Source: Saprospiraceae bacterium
Lineage (GTDB): Bacteria; Bacteroidota; Bacteroidia; Chitinophagales; Saprospiraceae
DNA length: 64,000 nt
Direction of reading: 5' to 3'
Assembly (NCBI GenBank): GCA_028282725.1
Contig: JANQHF010000010.1
Coordinates: 35,323-99,322, forward strand
Position numbers and translations under genes: made by a program. The notes beneath the pieces were generated by a model. That model did no database searches and was not told the origin of the DNA. It saw only the letters and a list, made by a program, of their open reading frames with translations. How positions within the stretch are numbered: the first letter of the stretch is position 1; each line of letters begins with the position of its first letter. This document shows, piece by piece, positions 30,521-40,010 of the stretch.

Positions 30521-30828
30521 TCAAAGGTAGCCACGATACGAGGTAAATATTCTGAAAGAAAGACGTAGGTAAGAATAATTAAGATAATGAGCGTTGCCAC
30601 CAGGATGAGATTTGATCGTTTTTGGCTCCTTGATACATATTCGTCCTTTGTATTGTACTTTCGTCTGAAACCTCCTCTTATTCTTTGCTTGGTTAATTCG
30701 GTATCTCCCGGCTGGGGTTTGTATCTCTTTAACCTTTTTTCTAATTCCTCTTTGTCCTGGTCATAATACTTGGGTATATAGTCAAAAGTTCTGTTCTTAA
30801 TTTTTTTTCCAAATCTTAAAAAGGACAT
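30517..30828 (-). CDS. Small single-pass membrane protein of a Bacteroidota-type family
   Basis: 103 residues. A basic, Tyr-rich N-terminal half (TFDYIPKYYDQDKEELEKRLKRY) is followed by one C-terminal membrane helix (LILVATLIILIILTYVFLSEYL). Similar small proteins beside mutL occur in other Bacteroidota and are sometimes misnamed as a riboflavin synthase subunit; this protein has nothing of such an enzyme. The 4-base ATGA overlap with mutL suggests translational coupling. Function unknown. Confidence 0.7.
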   Translation of the reverse strand: MSFLRFGKKIKNRTFDYIPKYYDQDKEELEKRLKRYKPQPGDTELTKQRIRGGFRRKYNTKDEYVSRSQKRSNLILVATLIILIILTYVFLSEYLPRIVATFE

Positions 30829-31026
30829 AAGAGTGCTTTGTGATTAAAGATAGTTCATTCAATGAAATGATATGAAATCTGCCAAATTGTCTTACACAAA
30901 TCGAACAACTCTGACTTTTTGTCGTTTTTGTGGGCTTTAATACGACAATGTTGCATGAATTTCCCGATGGCATGTCACTTGATCTATTCAGTATGAAATC
31001 ATTTTACAATAATAAACCGTTAAGAA

Positions 31027-31482
31027 ATGACTTGCACACACAGAACCACCAGACCGAAAAACCATGTTTACACCAGGTCGAATTTGGACAATGTAATCAA
31101 CAATTTTTTTAACACCGCTTTTGGTGAAGTTGCACCGGCAAAGCGTAATCATTTCAAAGGCAATGTTCCGACCAATGTTTTGAAATTCAATGATCGTTTT
31201 GAGTTGCGACTGGCTCTTCCGGGTCTTGACAAAGAGGACATTCAAATAGACCTCGACAAGGATTTACTGCATGTATCATCTCAGGGGACCAAAGAGTCCA
31301 AGGATCGTGCGTACAGGCATCAGGAGTTTAAACGAAGAGCATTCAAGAAGACATTTCATTTACATGAACACATAGAAGGAGCTGCGATTGAAGCGCGCTT
31401 CTCTGCCGGTGTCCTGATCATTACTCTTCCATTGAAAGAAGAGGAGGTGCCGACACCACCAAAGACAATCAACATTCATTAA
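31027..31482 (+). CDS. Small heat shock protein (Hsp20), first of a tandem pair
   Basis: 151 residues with an alpha-crystallin domain: FNDRFELRLALPGLDKEDIQIDLDKDLLHVS, split at loop 2, and the closing GVLIITLPLKEE. The I-x-I-like end TINIH is at the C-terminus. It is an ATP-independent holdase. The start at 31027 gives an unusually basic N-terminus (HRTTRPKNHVYTR) before LDNVINNFFN, so the true start could differ by a few codons. The 198-bp region upstream holds no other gene and probably the heat-shock promoter, but I could not identify its boxes. Confidence 0.9.
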   Translation: MTCTHRTTRPKNHVYTRSNLDNVINNFFNTAFGEVAPAKRNHFKGNVPTNVLKFNDRFELRLALPGLDKEDIQIDLDKDLLHVSSQGTKESKDRAYRHQEFKRRAFKKTFHLHEHIEGAAIEARFSAGVLIITLPLKEEEVPTPPKTINIH

Positions 31483-31501
31483 TCTTAAAAAAACATAAAG
31501 C

Positions 31502-31945
31502 ATGAGTTTGGTAAAATATAATCCATTTAAACCATTCAACCTGGATCGTTTTTTTGACGATCTAAACGGAAGAAGCATCTCAGATTTTTGGGGTTCGGAC
31601 TTTGTGAACATTCGTCCTTCAATCAATGTAATCGAGAATAATGATTCTTTTGATATCGAGGTCGCCGCACCTGGATTGGAAAAGGAGGACTTCTCCATTG
31701 AAATCGATAAAGACAGACTGACCATTTCTGCAGAAAAGAAATCTGCTACAGAAGAAAGTGATGAGGACAATGGAAGTTTTACAAGAAGGGAATTCAACTA
31801 TAGTTCGTTCAAAAGAAGCTTCTATCTATCCGATGAGATCTCCCAGGATGATATCGCAGCAAAATATGACAAAGGGATTTTGAACATCAGGCTTGCCAAA
31901 AAAGAGCAGGCAAAGGATGTCAAAAAGACGATATCTATAGGGTAG
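31502..31945 (+). CDS. Small heat shock protein (Hsp20), second of a tandem pair
   Basis: 147 residues. The alpha-crystallin domain runs from INVIENNDSFDIEVAAPGLEKEDFSIEIDKDRL, split at the strand 3 turn, to GILNIRLAKKE, ending in TISIG. The N-terminus LVKYNPFKPFNLDRFFDDL is typical of bacterial Hsp20. It lies 19 bases after the first Hsp20 and is clearly a paralog, so the two probably co-assemble or act under different stresses. The stop abuts the convergent uvrA stop. Confidence 0.94.
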   Translation: MSLVKYNPFKPFNLDRFFDDLNGRSISDFWGSDFVNIRPSINVIENNDSFDIEVAAPGLEKEDFSIEIDKDRLTISAEKKSATEESDEDNGSFTRREFNYSSFKRSFYLSDEISQDDIAAKYDKGILNIRLAKKEQAKDVKKTISIG

Positions 31946-34843
31946 TTATACAGTTTGTGTTGAAATTCCGGGATCTTCCGCATTATCCCGGCGTAGGCGC
32001 AGTGGTACGGGCTGCGCCTGCATTTTTTTAAGCTCTGGTTTCAGAAATTTGCCCGTATGATTGGATTTCTTGTTGATAATCTGTTCCGGAGCTCCTTCAA
32101 AGATGATCTTACCTCCTCTGTATCCTCCTTCGGGGCCGAGGTCAATGATGTGATCGGCAACTTTTATTATATCCATATTGTGCTCAATGACGATAATGGT
32201 ATTGCCTTTATCAACCAACTTGGAAAGCACCCGGACGAGCAACTTGATATCTTCAAAGTGCAAACCCGTGGTTGGTTCGTCAAGAATATATAACGTATTG
32301 CCCGTATCTTTTTTTGACAACTCCTCGCTTAATTTCACTCGTTGTGCTTCTCCTCCTGAAAGAGTTGTGGCTTGTTGTCCTAGCGTGATGTAGCCGAGAC
32401 CTACGTCATAAAGGGTTTTTAGTTTTCGATAGACGGCAGGGATGTTTTTGAAAAATTCAACCGCCTCGTCAACGGACATATTGAGTACATCCGAAATTGA
32501 TTTTCCTTTATACATGACTTCGAGGGTTTCCCGATTGTAGCGCTTACCTTGACAGGTTTCACAATTCACATATACATCCGGAAGGAAATTCATTTCTATC
32601 AATTGCTGGCCCCCTCCCTGGCAGGTTTCACATCTCCCGCCCTTTACGTTAAAGGAAAATCTGCCGGGTTTATAGCCGCGGATTTTTGACTCCGGTAGAT
32701 TGGCGAATATTTTTCTGATCGGGTCAAATAACTTGGTGTAGGTGGCGGGATTTGATCTTGGAGTTCTTCCAATTGGCGATTGGTCAATTTCAATGACCTT
32801 ATCAATATGTTGAATGCCTTCAATAGATTTATAAGGCAGCGGACGTTGAAGACTTTTATAAAAATGGCTCCGCAGAATCGGGTATAATGTTGAATTGATC
32901 AGTGACGACTTACCACTACCGGACACTCCTGTAACACAGGTCAGTGTACCCAATGGAATGGTCAGCGTGTCTCCTTGAAGATTATGTCCGGTTGCTCCTT
33001 TCAGAATCAATCTCTGTCCATTTCCTTTTCTTCTTTTTTTATTGAAGGGAATCGCTCTTAAATCATTGAGATATTCAGCGGTAATGCCCTTTGTTTTCTT
33101 GAAATATTCCGGAGGTCCCTCACTGACGAGGTCTCCCCCATTTTCGCCGGCACCGGGTCCAAGGTCAATCAAATAATCAGAAGACAGCATGATATCCTTG
33201 TCGTGTTCTACGACGATTACCGTATTGCCTATTTTGGAAAGATCCTTCAGAGACTCTATCAGTTTGTGATTATCTCGTTGGTGCAATCCGATACTGGGTT
33301 CATCCATTATATAGGTGATTCCCGTCAATTGGGATCCAATCTGGGTGGCCAGCCGTGTTCTTTGGGCTTCTCCTCCCGATAAGGTTCTCGACGGCCTGTT
33401 CAGGTGGAGATAATCAAGACCTACCTGTAATAAAAAATCCAACCGATAGCTGATCTCCTTGATTACTTCCCGGGCAATTGCTTTTTGTCGTTCATCGAGA
33501 TGAAGGTGTAAGTCGTCAAACCAGTCACGTAATTGTCCAAGATCCATTTCTCCGAGTTGTCCGATATGAGTATCTGCCAGTTTGAAATGCATGGACTCCT
33601 GCTTGAGCCGATATCCCTCACATTCAGAGCACGTGACTATGGTCATAAAGTCCTCCGACCATCTTCTGGTTTTTTCTGACGTGGTAGTCCGATACCATCG
33701 TTTCAGCATATTGACAATACCTTCATTGGCCAAATCATAGACAAAGTCATGCGGGGAATAGCCAAGCCTGAAATCGAATGAATTATCTCCTCCGAAAAGG
33801 ATAATCTCCAACGCTTCCTGAGGAATTTGATTTATAGGAGTGGATAAGGTAAATTGATATCTCTTTGCAATGGCCCTTAATTGTCTGAAAGTCAGATTTT
33901 CCCGCAACTCTCCGAATGGTACGATTCCACCATTGTTAATGTTTGCCTTATCATTCGGTATTACTTTTTCCATATCTACCTCATGCTTTAATCCCAGTCC
34001 TTTACATTGGGGGCAAGAACCATAAGGAGAGTTAAAAGAAAATGTGTTGGGTGAGGGTTCTTCGTATGAAAGCCCGGTATCCGGGCACATCAGTTTATTG
34101 CTAAATGGGTGGACTTCATTAGTATCCAGATCCACAACCTGGATAAAACTATCACTTAACTTGAATGCCACAGACAAGGATGAGGCAATTCGTTCTCTTT
34201 TGGAGGGATCTACTTTGATGCGGTCTACTACGATTTCTATATCATGTACTTTATACCTATCGACCTGAAGGCCAGGAACGAGGTCTTTGATCTCTCTGTC
34301 AATTCTGGCTTTCGAATAGCCCTTTTTTCGCATTTGTTCGAAGAGCTCGCGGTAATGACCTTTTCTTGCCCGTACCATCGGTGCCAACAACCCAATTTTT
34401 CGTCCTTTGAATTTTTCCAGGATTTGGGCAATGATCTTTTCCTCGGAATACTTGACCATCTTCTTACCCGTATGCATCGAATAGGCCTCCCCTATCCTCG
34501 CATACAACAGTCGAAGAAAATCATAGATTTCTGTTGTAGTGCCAACCGTAGATCTGGGATTCCAACCTGTTGTTTTTTGTTCAATTGAGATGACTGGACT
34601 GAGTCCTTCGATCTTCTCAACATCAGGTCTTTCCATCTTGCCGAGAAATTGCCGGGCATAAGATGAAAATGTTTCGAGATATCGTCTTTGACCTTCAGCA
34701 TATATGGTGTCAAAAGCAAGTGACGATTTGCCACTCCCGCTGATCCCGGTGATCACTACCAGTTTATTTCTGGGAATGGAGACATTGATATCTTTTAGAT
34801 TGTGTTCGCGGGCACCTATGACATTAATGTGAGAGTGATCCAA
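31946..34843 (-). CDS. uvrA: Excinuclease ABC subunit A
   Basis: A 965-residue UvrA, the damage-scanning ABC ATPase of nucleotide excision repair. The two ATPase halves have Walker A GISGSGKSSLAF and GVSGSGKSSLIN, signatures LSGGEAQRTRLA and LSGGEAQRVKLS, and Walker B YIMDEPSIGLH and YILDEPTTGLH. The second zinc finger (CETCQGGG, then NCETCQGKRY) is complete. The first has only one Cys in its first pair (CPDTG) and an intact second pair (CPQCKG), a pattern I recall from other Bacteroidota. Confidence 0.97.
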   Translation of the reverse strand: MDHSHINVIGAREHNLKDINVSIPRNKLVVITGISGSGKSSLAFDTIYAEGQRRYLETFSSYARQFLGKMERPDVEKIEGLSPVISIEQKTTGWNPRSTVGTTTEIYDFLRLLYARIGEAYSMHTGKKMVKYSEEKIIAQILEKFKGRKIGLLAPMVRARKGHYRELFEQMRKKGYSKARIDREIKDLVPGLQVDRYKVHDIEIVVDRIKVDPSKRERIASSLSVAFKLSDSFIQVVDLDTNEVHPFSNKLMCPDTGLSYEEPSPNTFSFNSPYGSCPQCKGLGLKHEVDMEKVIPNDKANINNGGIVPFGELRENLTFRQLRAIAKRYQFTLSTPINQIPQEALEIILFGGDNSFDFRLGYSPHDFVYDLANEGIVNMLKRWYRTTTSEKTRRWSEDFMTIVTCSECEGYRLKQESMHFKLADTHIGQLGEMDLGQLRDWFDDLHLHLDERQKAIAREVIKEISYRLDFLLQVGLDYLHLNRPSRTLSGGEAQRTRLATQIGSQLTGITYIMDEPSIGLHQRDNHKLIESLKDLSKIGNTVIVVEHDKDIMLSSDYLIDLGPGAGENGGDLVSEGPPEYFKKTKGITAEYLNDLRAIPFNKKRRKGNGQRLILKGATGHNLQGDTLTIPLGTLTCVTGVSGSGKSSLINSTLYPILRSHFYKSLQRPLPYKSIEGIQHIDKVIEIDQSPIGRTPRSNPATYTKLFDPIRKIFANLPESKIRGYKPGRFSFNVKGGRCETCQGGGQQLIEMNFLPDVYVNCETCQGKRYNRETLEVMYKGKSISDVLNMSVDEAVEFFKNIPAVYRKLKTLYDVGLGYITLGQQATTLSGGEAQRVKLSEELSKKDTGNTLYILDEPTTGLHFEDIKLLVRVLSKLVDKGNTIIVIEHNMDIIKVADHIIDLGPEGGYRGGKIIFEGAPEQIINKKSNHTGKFLKPELKKMQAQPVPLRLRRDNAEDPGISTQTV

Positions 34844-34920
34844 TCGGCTAATTGTATTTTGAATAAATCCGGCAAGCTCGGATTTTGTTTAACGTCAAGC
34901 AAACATTTTCAATTTTATTT

Positions 34921-35742
34921 TCACATTCTGTATATCATTTCACGAACGATGACAGTCAAATTTTCTTCAATCCTTTTGGCTACTGAAATTACTTCTTCGT
35001 GTGTTACTTTTTTGATTGCTGAAATGGGATAGCATTTATTGGTAATAGCAGCAAATACGCATGTTTTCATTCCCATCTGTTTCGCTATTATCACTTCAGG
35101 AACGGTTGACATTCCTACGACGGTTGCTCCTATGATGTGCAGGTAATTATATTCTGCCTTTGTTTCAATATTGGGTCCTGGAATTCCGGCGTAAACACAA
35201 GTATGTAATTTTACTTTTTTTTCTTTGGCGACCCGGAGAGCCAGTTGAATCAGTCCGGGAGTATAGGCATCAACCATGTCCGGAAATCTTGGGCCGAACC
35301 GTTCATCGTTAGTGCCGCGAAGTGGATTCTCATGATGTAAATTGATATGATCTTCTACAATAGCCACATCTCCCGCTTCAAGATCTTCATGAATGCCCCC
35401 GGTTGCACTCGCAATGAAAACGGTCTCGATTCCCAATAATTTGAACACCCTGATTGGTAAGGTCACTTCTTTCATTGAATATCCCTCGTAGTAATGGAAT
35501 CGCCCTGCCTGAGCTATAACCTTCTTGTTGCCAAGATTACCAGCGACCAATGCTCCTTCATGACCGGCTACGGTTGCTTTCGGAAAATGAGGTATTTCTT
35601 CAAATGGTATGGTAACTGGATTTTCGATATGATTCTTCAGATTGCCAAGCCCCGTCCCGAGTACAATTGCAATTTCGGGATAACTGTCAATTCTGCTCGA
35701 TATGTATGTGGAAGCCTTTTGAGCCTTTTCAAAGTATGTCAT
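34921..35742 (-). CDS. punA: Purine nucleoside phosphorylase (trimeric type)
   Basis: 273 residues of the PNP/MTAP family, which cleaves purine nucleosides with phosphate in the salvage pathway. Characteristic stretches are IVLGTGLGNL (phosphate loop), AQAGRFHYYEGYSM, FIASATGGIHEDLEAGDVAIVEDHIN (split by loop), and GMSTVPEVIIAKQMGMKTCVFAAITN. The late Asn of AITNKC sits where specificity for 6-oxopurines (guanosine, inosine) is set. It lies upstream of uvrA on the same strand with a 77-bp gap. Confidence 0.93.
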   Translation of the reverse strand: MTYFEKAQKASTYISSRIDSYPEIAIVLGTGLGNLKNHIENPVTIPFEEIPHFPKATVAGHEGALVAGNLGNKKVIAQAGRFHYYEGYSMKEVTLPIRVFKLLGIETVFIASATGGIHEDLEAGDVAIVEDHINLHHENPLRGTNDERFGPRFPDMVDAYTPGLIQLALRVAKEKKVKLHTCVYAGIPGPNIETKAEYNYLHIIGATVVGMSTVPEVIIAKQMGMKTCVFAAITNKCYPISAIKKVTHEEVISVAKRIEENLTVIVREMIYRM

Positions 35743-35816
35743 CTTTGCTTTTCTTGTGAATTGAATTCAAAATAGAGTGTCACTAATTTAAGTGAGCTTT
35801 GTTTATCTTACCCCCG

Positions 35817-37610
35817 ATGATCATTCTTTTTGTTATCATTCTTATCTCGGTTTTCCTCTTTGCATTTGAGGTATTTCCGGTAGACAAGACCGCGATGTTG
35901 CTCCTGGTAAGTATGATGATCACCGGTCTCATATCTCCTATCGAGGCGATTTCTGGTTTCTCAAATCCGGCGCTCATTACGATTCTTTGCCTGATGATTA
36001 TCGCATATGCGCTTGAAAAGAATGGAGTGATCAAGTTTGCGGTCAGTTATATGTCAGGACTGTCCAAGAAGAGCCTATGGCTTGTATTGCCCTTGTTTAT
36101 GTTTGTTACAGGCGGGATTTCAGCTTTTATAAATACGACGGCAGTTGTTATTGTTTTTATAAAATTGATCAATGAATTGCACATTGTTCATGGCATAAGT
36201 AAATCTCGTTTATTGCTCCCGGTTTCCTTCGCGGGTATTCTTGGCGGTTCGTGCACCTTGATGGGCACTTCGACCAATTTGATTGTGAATGCAATTGCCA
36301 GGGAGAACGACATTCCCGAAATGTCATTTTTTGAATTCAGTGCACCAGGATTCATTTTGTTGCTTACATCCATAGTAATTGTAACAATCGTGGGTATGGT
36401 TTTTCTACCTGATGATCAGTCCAAGGATGTCAGGGATGAATACAATATCCAGGATTATATCACAAGACTGCGCGTTTCGGAAGGATCAGAATTAATTGGA
36501 AAAAAATTGGGCGATACGGACATTTATAATGATGACTCGGTTCAACTTCTGAAATTGAGACGCAACCGGTTGATTCATGATTATCCAAATAAAAATATAC
36601 AGTTAAAGCAGGGAGATGTTCTTTTGATAAAAACGAATATCAATACCATCCAGGGGTTTTCCGAAAATTCTAATTTCGAATTAATCACAAAAAAGGACCT
36701 GACGAATGCTGAAGGAGAAAACGAATTAATCTACGTTGAACTGCTCGTTTTACCCAACTCCTCCCTGATTGGTAAATCATTGAATAATATCAGCAGATTT
36801 TCTTTTAGGGGTTCTGTTCCTCTTGCCATCAAAAAGAGACGATCGCTAATTGGTGCCACAGCCAGAACGGGACCAGGGAGGGTAAGAAGTGAATATCAAG
36901 GCACCTTGCTGGAAGCAGGAGACAGCATCCTGGTGGAAACCACCGTTGCCAAAAAAGCCAATCTGAAATTTATGAGTAATGTCATGATGGTCAATGAGTT
37001 TGACTCCGGGACTGCTGTTGATTCAAAAAAACAATTATTGAGTGCTTTCATTCTTTTGATCGTGATTGTACTGGCTGCTACCGGCACCTATACTATTTTG
37101 AAAAGCGCGTTGATTGGTGTATTTCTTTTATTGCTTTTGGGGTGTGTGGAATTGTCCAATACCTATCAGTCGATCAACTGGCAAGTCATCATCTTGCTTG
37201 CCTGTATGATTCCTATCGGTATTGCTATGAAAAACACAGGGACAGACACACTCATAGTTAATAACTTAATGATTTTCTTAAAAGATTTTCATCCGAATAT
37301 AATTATTGCATTTATTTTTCTAATAACGATGATATCTAGTGGATTTATTTCCAATAATGCCGTTGCGATTATTATGACGCCTGTTGCCATTGGTCTGTCT
37401 GCATCTTTGAATATTCCGATATACGCATTTTTAGTCGCGGTGATTTTCGGTGCAAATTTCAGTTTTTTCACTCCTGTAGGATATCAAACTAATACGATCA
37501 TTTATTCCCTTGGTTTATACAAATTCAAGCATTTTATTATCATAGGGGGAATTCTTTCCTTCGTTCTGTGGTTGTTAAGTGTGGTGCTTATCGGCCATTT
37601 TTTCATGTAA
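35817..37610 (+). CDS. SLC13/DASS-type transporter with two TrkA-C domains
   Basis: About 597 residues. Two blocks of membrane helices flank a cytoplasmic pair of TrkA-C (RCK-C) domains at roughly residues 205-290 and 300-385 (GSELIGKKLGDTDIY, then SSLIGKSLNNISRF). Transport-domain motifs are GGISAFINTTAVVIVFI, MGTSTNLIVNAIA, and SNNAVAIIMTPVAIG. This layout is that of bacterial SLC13-like permeases of anions such as sulfate or dicarboxylates. ATG 35817 is preferred over the TTG at 35799. Substrate unknown; sulfate would fit the sulfatase and sulfotransferase in the window, but that is speculation. Confidence 0.88.
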   Translation: MIILFVIILISVFLFAFEVFPVDKTAMLLLVSMMITGLISPIEAISGFSNPALITILCLMIIAYALEKNGVIKFAVSYMSGLSKKSLWLVLPLFMFVTGGISAFINTTAVVIVFIKLINELHIVHGISKSRLLLPVSFAGILGGSCTLMGTSTNLIVNAIARENDIPEMSFFEFSAPGFILLLTSIVIVTIVGMVFLPDDQSKDVRDEYNIQDYITRLRVSEGSELIGKKLGDTDIYNDDSVQLLKLRRNRLIHDYPNKNIQLKQGDVLLIKTNINTIQGFSENSNFELITKKDLTNAEGENELIYVELLVLPNSSLIGKSLNNISRFSFRGSVPLAIKKRRSLIGATARTGPGRVRSEYQGTLLEAGDSILVETTVAKKANLKFMSNVMMVNEFDSGTAVDSKKQLLSAFILLIVIVLAATGTYTILKSALIGVFLLLLLGCVELSNTYQSINWQVIILLACMIPIGIAMKNTGTDTLIVNNLMIFLKDFHPNIIIAFIFLITMISSGFISNNAVAIIMTPVAIGLSASLNIPIYAFLVAVIFGANFSFFTPVGYQTNTIIYSLGLYKFKHFIIIGGILSFVLWLLSVVLIGHFFM

Positions 37611-37628
37611 GAGAATATCGCTTTTTCC

Positions 37629-38123
37629 ATGAACAGATTGATTGTTTTCTTTTGGACTCTGATCATTTTCATCACTGTTTCTTCTTGTTCAATGAATTGT
37701 TTGAACAAGGATTCCTTTTTGGCCGGTTTTACTGAATTCAGCGATGACGTGGCCGAACATTATAAATCGCTGGAATCTACCGAATGGGTCAAAATAGATA
37801 AGGAATACGAAGATTATTTGAGCAAGTGCTATAAAAAATTCAAGGATGAAATGTCAGCCGGGGAAAAACTTGATTTTTGGAAGGATGTTCTTAGTTATGG
37901 TTTTTATCGCAGTTATAGCGATAACAATTATGAATTTGATCTTGAAGAGTTCGGTGTGAATATAGATGAAGAAATTGAGGCTTTGTCAGAAGCGGGAAAA
38001 GAAGAACTCGAAAGATTTATTAAAGAAGAGTTTAGTCCGCAATGGAACAATGCGATCGATGAAATCTTGAAAGAATTTGAGTATTGGGGTGAAAAGCTCA
38101 AAATTTGGTTAGATGAAATGTGA
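37629..38123 (+). CDS. Predicted lipoprotein of unknown function
   Basis: 164 residues. The signal peptide ends in a lipobox (FITVSSC), so the mature protein is lipid-anchored. The rest is acidic, Trp- and Glu-rich, mostly helical (EYWGEKLKIWLDEM at the end). It may belong to a small DUF family of Bacteroidota lipoproteins, but I cannot name it with certainty. It follows the SLC13 gene by 18 bases and its TGA is the first three bases of the parS palindrome. Confidence 0.7.
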   Translation: MNRLIVFFWTLIIFITVSSCSMNCLNKDSFLAGFTEFSDDVAEHYKSLESTEWVKIDKEYEDYLSKCYKKFKDEMSAGEKLDFWKDVLSYGFYRSYSDNNYEFDLEEFGVNIDEEIEALSEAGKEELERFIKEEFSPQWNNAIDEILKEFEYWGEKLKIWLDEM

Positions 38124-38142
38124 TGTTCCACGTGGAACATCA
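38121..38142. other. parS-type ParB-binding palindrome, site 1
   Basis: The core TGTTCCACGTGGAACA (38124-38139) is a perfect 16-bp palindrome identical to the well-known parS variant used by chromosomal ParB/Spo0J proteins. The perfect symmetry extends to 22 bp (38121-38142). The outer TGA on each strand is the stop codon of the convergent lipoprotein and sulfatase genes, so the site fills the whole space between them. Confidence 0.85.
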
Positions 38143-39861
38143 TTCGATGATCATCGGACTCGGAGTATATCCTAGTCTGTGGGCTACTGCACTGATCTTT
38201 TTCTTCTCTGATATCAAAAAGGGGCCTGTATACACATTCCATGATTTACTCGAATCTACTTGATCAAAAATCTTGAACCCGATTGAGGCACCATTTGTCG
38301 GGCTTTTTAACGTGATGTTGCCGCTATTTCGTTCAATTTTCGGTGGATCTGTCACGGGTTTGATTCCATTGGGCCATATCTTTTTTAATAGTTCTGTTTC
38401 CGGAATCATTGTCATATCTTCAAAAGATACCAGCCATTGGTCTAATTCTGTCGATAGTCTGTTTTTAACTTCCGTGTACTCTTGTCTGTCAGCTAAATTA
38501 TTGACTTCGTGAGGATCAATTTTCGTATCAAAGAGTTCTTCTTTCGGCTTGGTTGAACGAAACCACAGCGCCTGGGATGGGTTCAATTGATCCTGATCTC
38601 TCAATCGGTACAATTCTCTCATGATGGGCATTTGGTCCCTGTATTTGACATGAAAGAACATCGGTCTGTCTGTATCGTAGTACCTTATGTATTTATATCG
38701 TTGATCACGGACAGTACGAATGCGATCTGCAGGCGTTTCATCAAAACGATCAGAGGCCGCATGGATATAATCCCTCGGCTTTTGTGCAGCATATTGGCCG
38801 AGAAAAGCACGTCCGTCGAGATGGTCGGGAGGTGGTATGCCAGCCAGGGACAATACTGTAGGGGCAAAATCTATGAAGCTTACCAACTGGCCATCCCGGC
38901 TCCCTGCACCGTCCTGATCCGGAAATTTAATGATCATTGGTACGCGCAGACCGGAATCATAGGTGAGTCTCTTTTGTCTTGGCAAAGGTCCGCCGTGATC
39001 ACTATACCAGAAAATAACTGTGTTTTCCAACAGCTTCTCTTGTCTCAATTCTTCAATGATCTCCCCTACTCTTTGATCCATTTCTTTTATGTTGGAATAC
39101 ATTCTTCGGATGTCTATTTTTGCCGTATCCGTATCAGGAAGGTATGGTGGCACCGATACATCAAGTGTTTCATCCACCCATAAAGAATCCCGGGCTTTGG
39201 CCCAAATTTGTGACTCATGTGTCACACCAATATTGAAAATGCTGAAGAAGGGCTGGCCTTCTTTCCTGTTTTTCCAGTGGGCGTTTCGAGAACTTTCATC
39301 CCAAGCCATCAATGACTTTTTGAATTGATAATCCTCCTTGCTATTATTCGTGCAATAATAGCCGTGTGCCCTGAGGTATTCGCTCATCATTTTAACCTCA
39401 GGAGGGGGAACAGCTTCATAAGCACGAAGACCTTCCGGCATACTATTTTTGTGATAGTTGTCAATAAATGACCGGGGCATATCAGCAAACCATGGACCTG
39501 TCCTCATATGGTTGGCACCGATATGGGTGGGATACATTCCCGTGGCAATAGCAGCCCTGCTGGGAGCACACACACCGGATGGGCTGAAGACCCGATCATA
39601 ACATATTCCCTGACTGGCTAACCAGGACAAATTCGGAGTTTCAATCGTACTATCGCCAAAACTAGGAATGACAGGGCTCAGATCTTCGGCAACAATCCAA
39701 AGGATATTTGGTCTGTTTGTGCTTTTTCGAGAATCAGCCGAACAAGCTGAAAAAAGGCTCGCAAGTATTGTGACACAACAAGAATAAATGACTCCTTCAA
39801 TAAAGATTGAAAGAGATGTTCCACGTGGAACAATCATCCAGCGGCTAGAAAAATCATTCAT
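38140..39861 (-). CDS. Exported sulfatase (formylglycine-dependent, S1 family)
   Basis: 573 residues. A hydrophobic segment with lipobox-like LFSAC precedes the catalytic domain. The sulfatase signature SGVCAPSRAAIATG gives the Cys (about residue 97) that is converted to formylglycine; the metal residues AEDLS near the N-terminus and YSDHGG later are present. At the C-terminus, SPTNGASIGFKIFD and following look like a CHB_HEX-type beta-sandwich. It probably desulfates glycans outside the cytoplasm. The maturation enzyme is not in the window. Met at 39861 or 39837 may be the start. parS site 2 lies inside its first codons. Confidence 0.9.
   Translation of the reverse strand: MNDFSSRWMIVPRGTSLSIFIEGVIYSCCVTILASLFSACSADSRKSTNRPNILWIVAEDLSPVIPSFGDSTIETPNLSWLASQGICYDRVFSPSGVCAPSRAAIATGMYPTHIGANHMRTGPWFADMPRSFIDNYHKNSMPEGLRAYEAVPPPEVKMMSEYLRAHGYYCTNNSKEDYQFKKSLMAWDESSRNAHWKNRKEGQPFFSIFNIGVTHESQIWAKARDSLWVDETLDVSVPPYLPDTDTAKIDIRRMYSNIKEMDQRVGEIIEELRQEKLLENTVIFWYSDHGGPLPRQKRLTYDSGLRVPMIIKFPDQDGAGSRDGQLVSFIDFAPTVLSLAGIPPPDHLDGRAFLGQYAAQKPRDYIHAASDRFDETPADRIRTVRDQRYKYIRYYDTDRPMFFHVKYRDQMPIMRELYRLRDQDQLNPSQALWFRSTKPKEELFDTKIDPHEVNNLADRQEYTEVKNRLSTELDQWLVSFEDMTMIPETELLKKIWPNGIKPVTDPPKIERNSGNITLKSPTNGASIGFKIFDQVDSSKSWNVYTGPFLISEKKKISAVAHRLGYTPSPMIIE
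39817..39832. other. parS-type ParB-binding palindrome, site 2
   Basis: TGTTCCACGTGGAACA again, a perfect 16-bp palindrome identical to site 1, about 1.7 kb away. It lies within the 5' coding part of the sulfatase gene and encodes IVPRGT there, just ahead of the signal sequence. Two identical copies this close make a chance origin very unlikely. Confidence 0.85.
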
Positions 39862-40010
39862 ATTAAAGTTGCCTTAATGTGTTAATATGATTTTAATGTG
39901 TTTGTTTCGGCAAAAACCTGGCTTTCTATACATGAAAAATTACAGTATCTTCCGGCCCGATTTTTCACCCTGCTTTGCATATTAACTATTAATCAAAACT
40001 TATCCTCCTC

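Noticed and set aside
30829..31026. RpoH-like heat-shock promoter before the Hsp20 pair
   Set aside because: A CTTGA-like word is present, but Bacteroidota are not known to use RpoH and no matching -10 was found.
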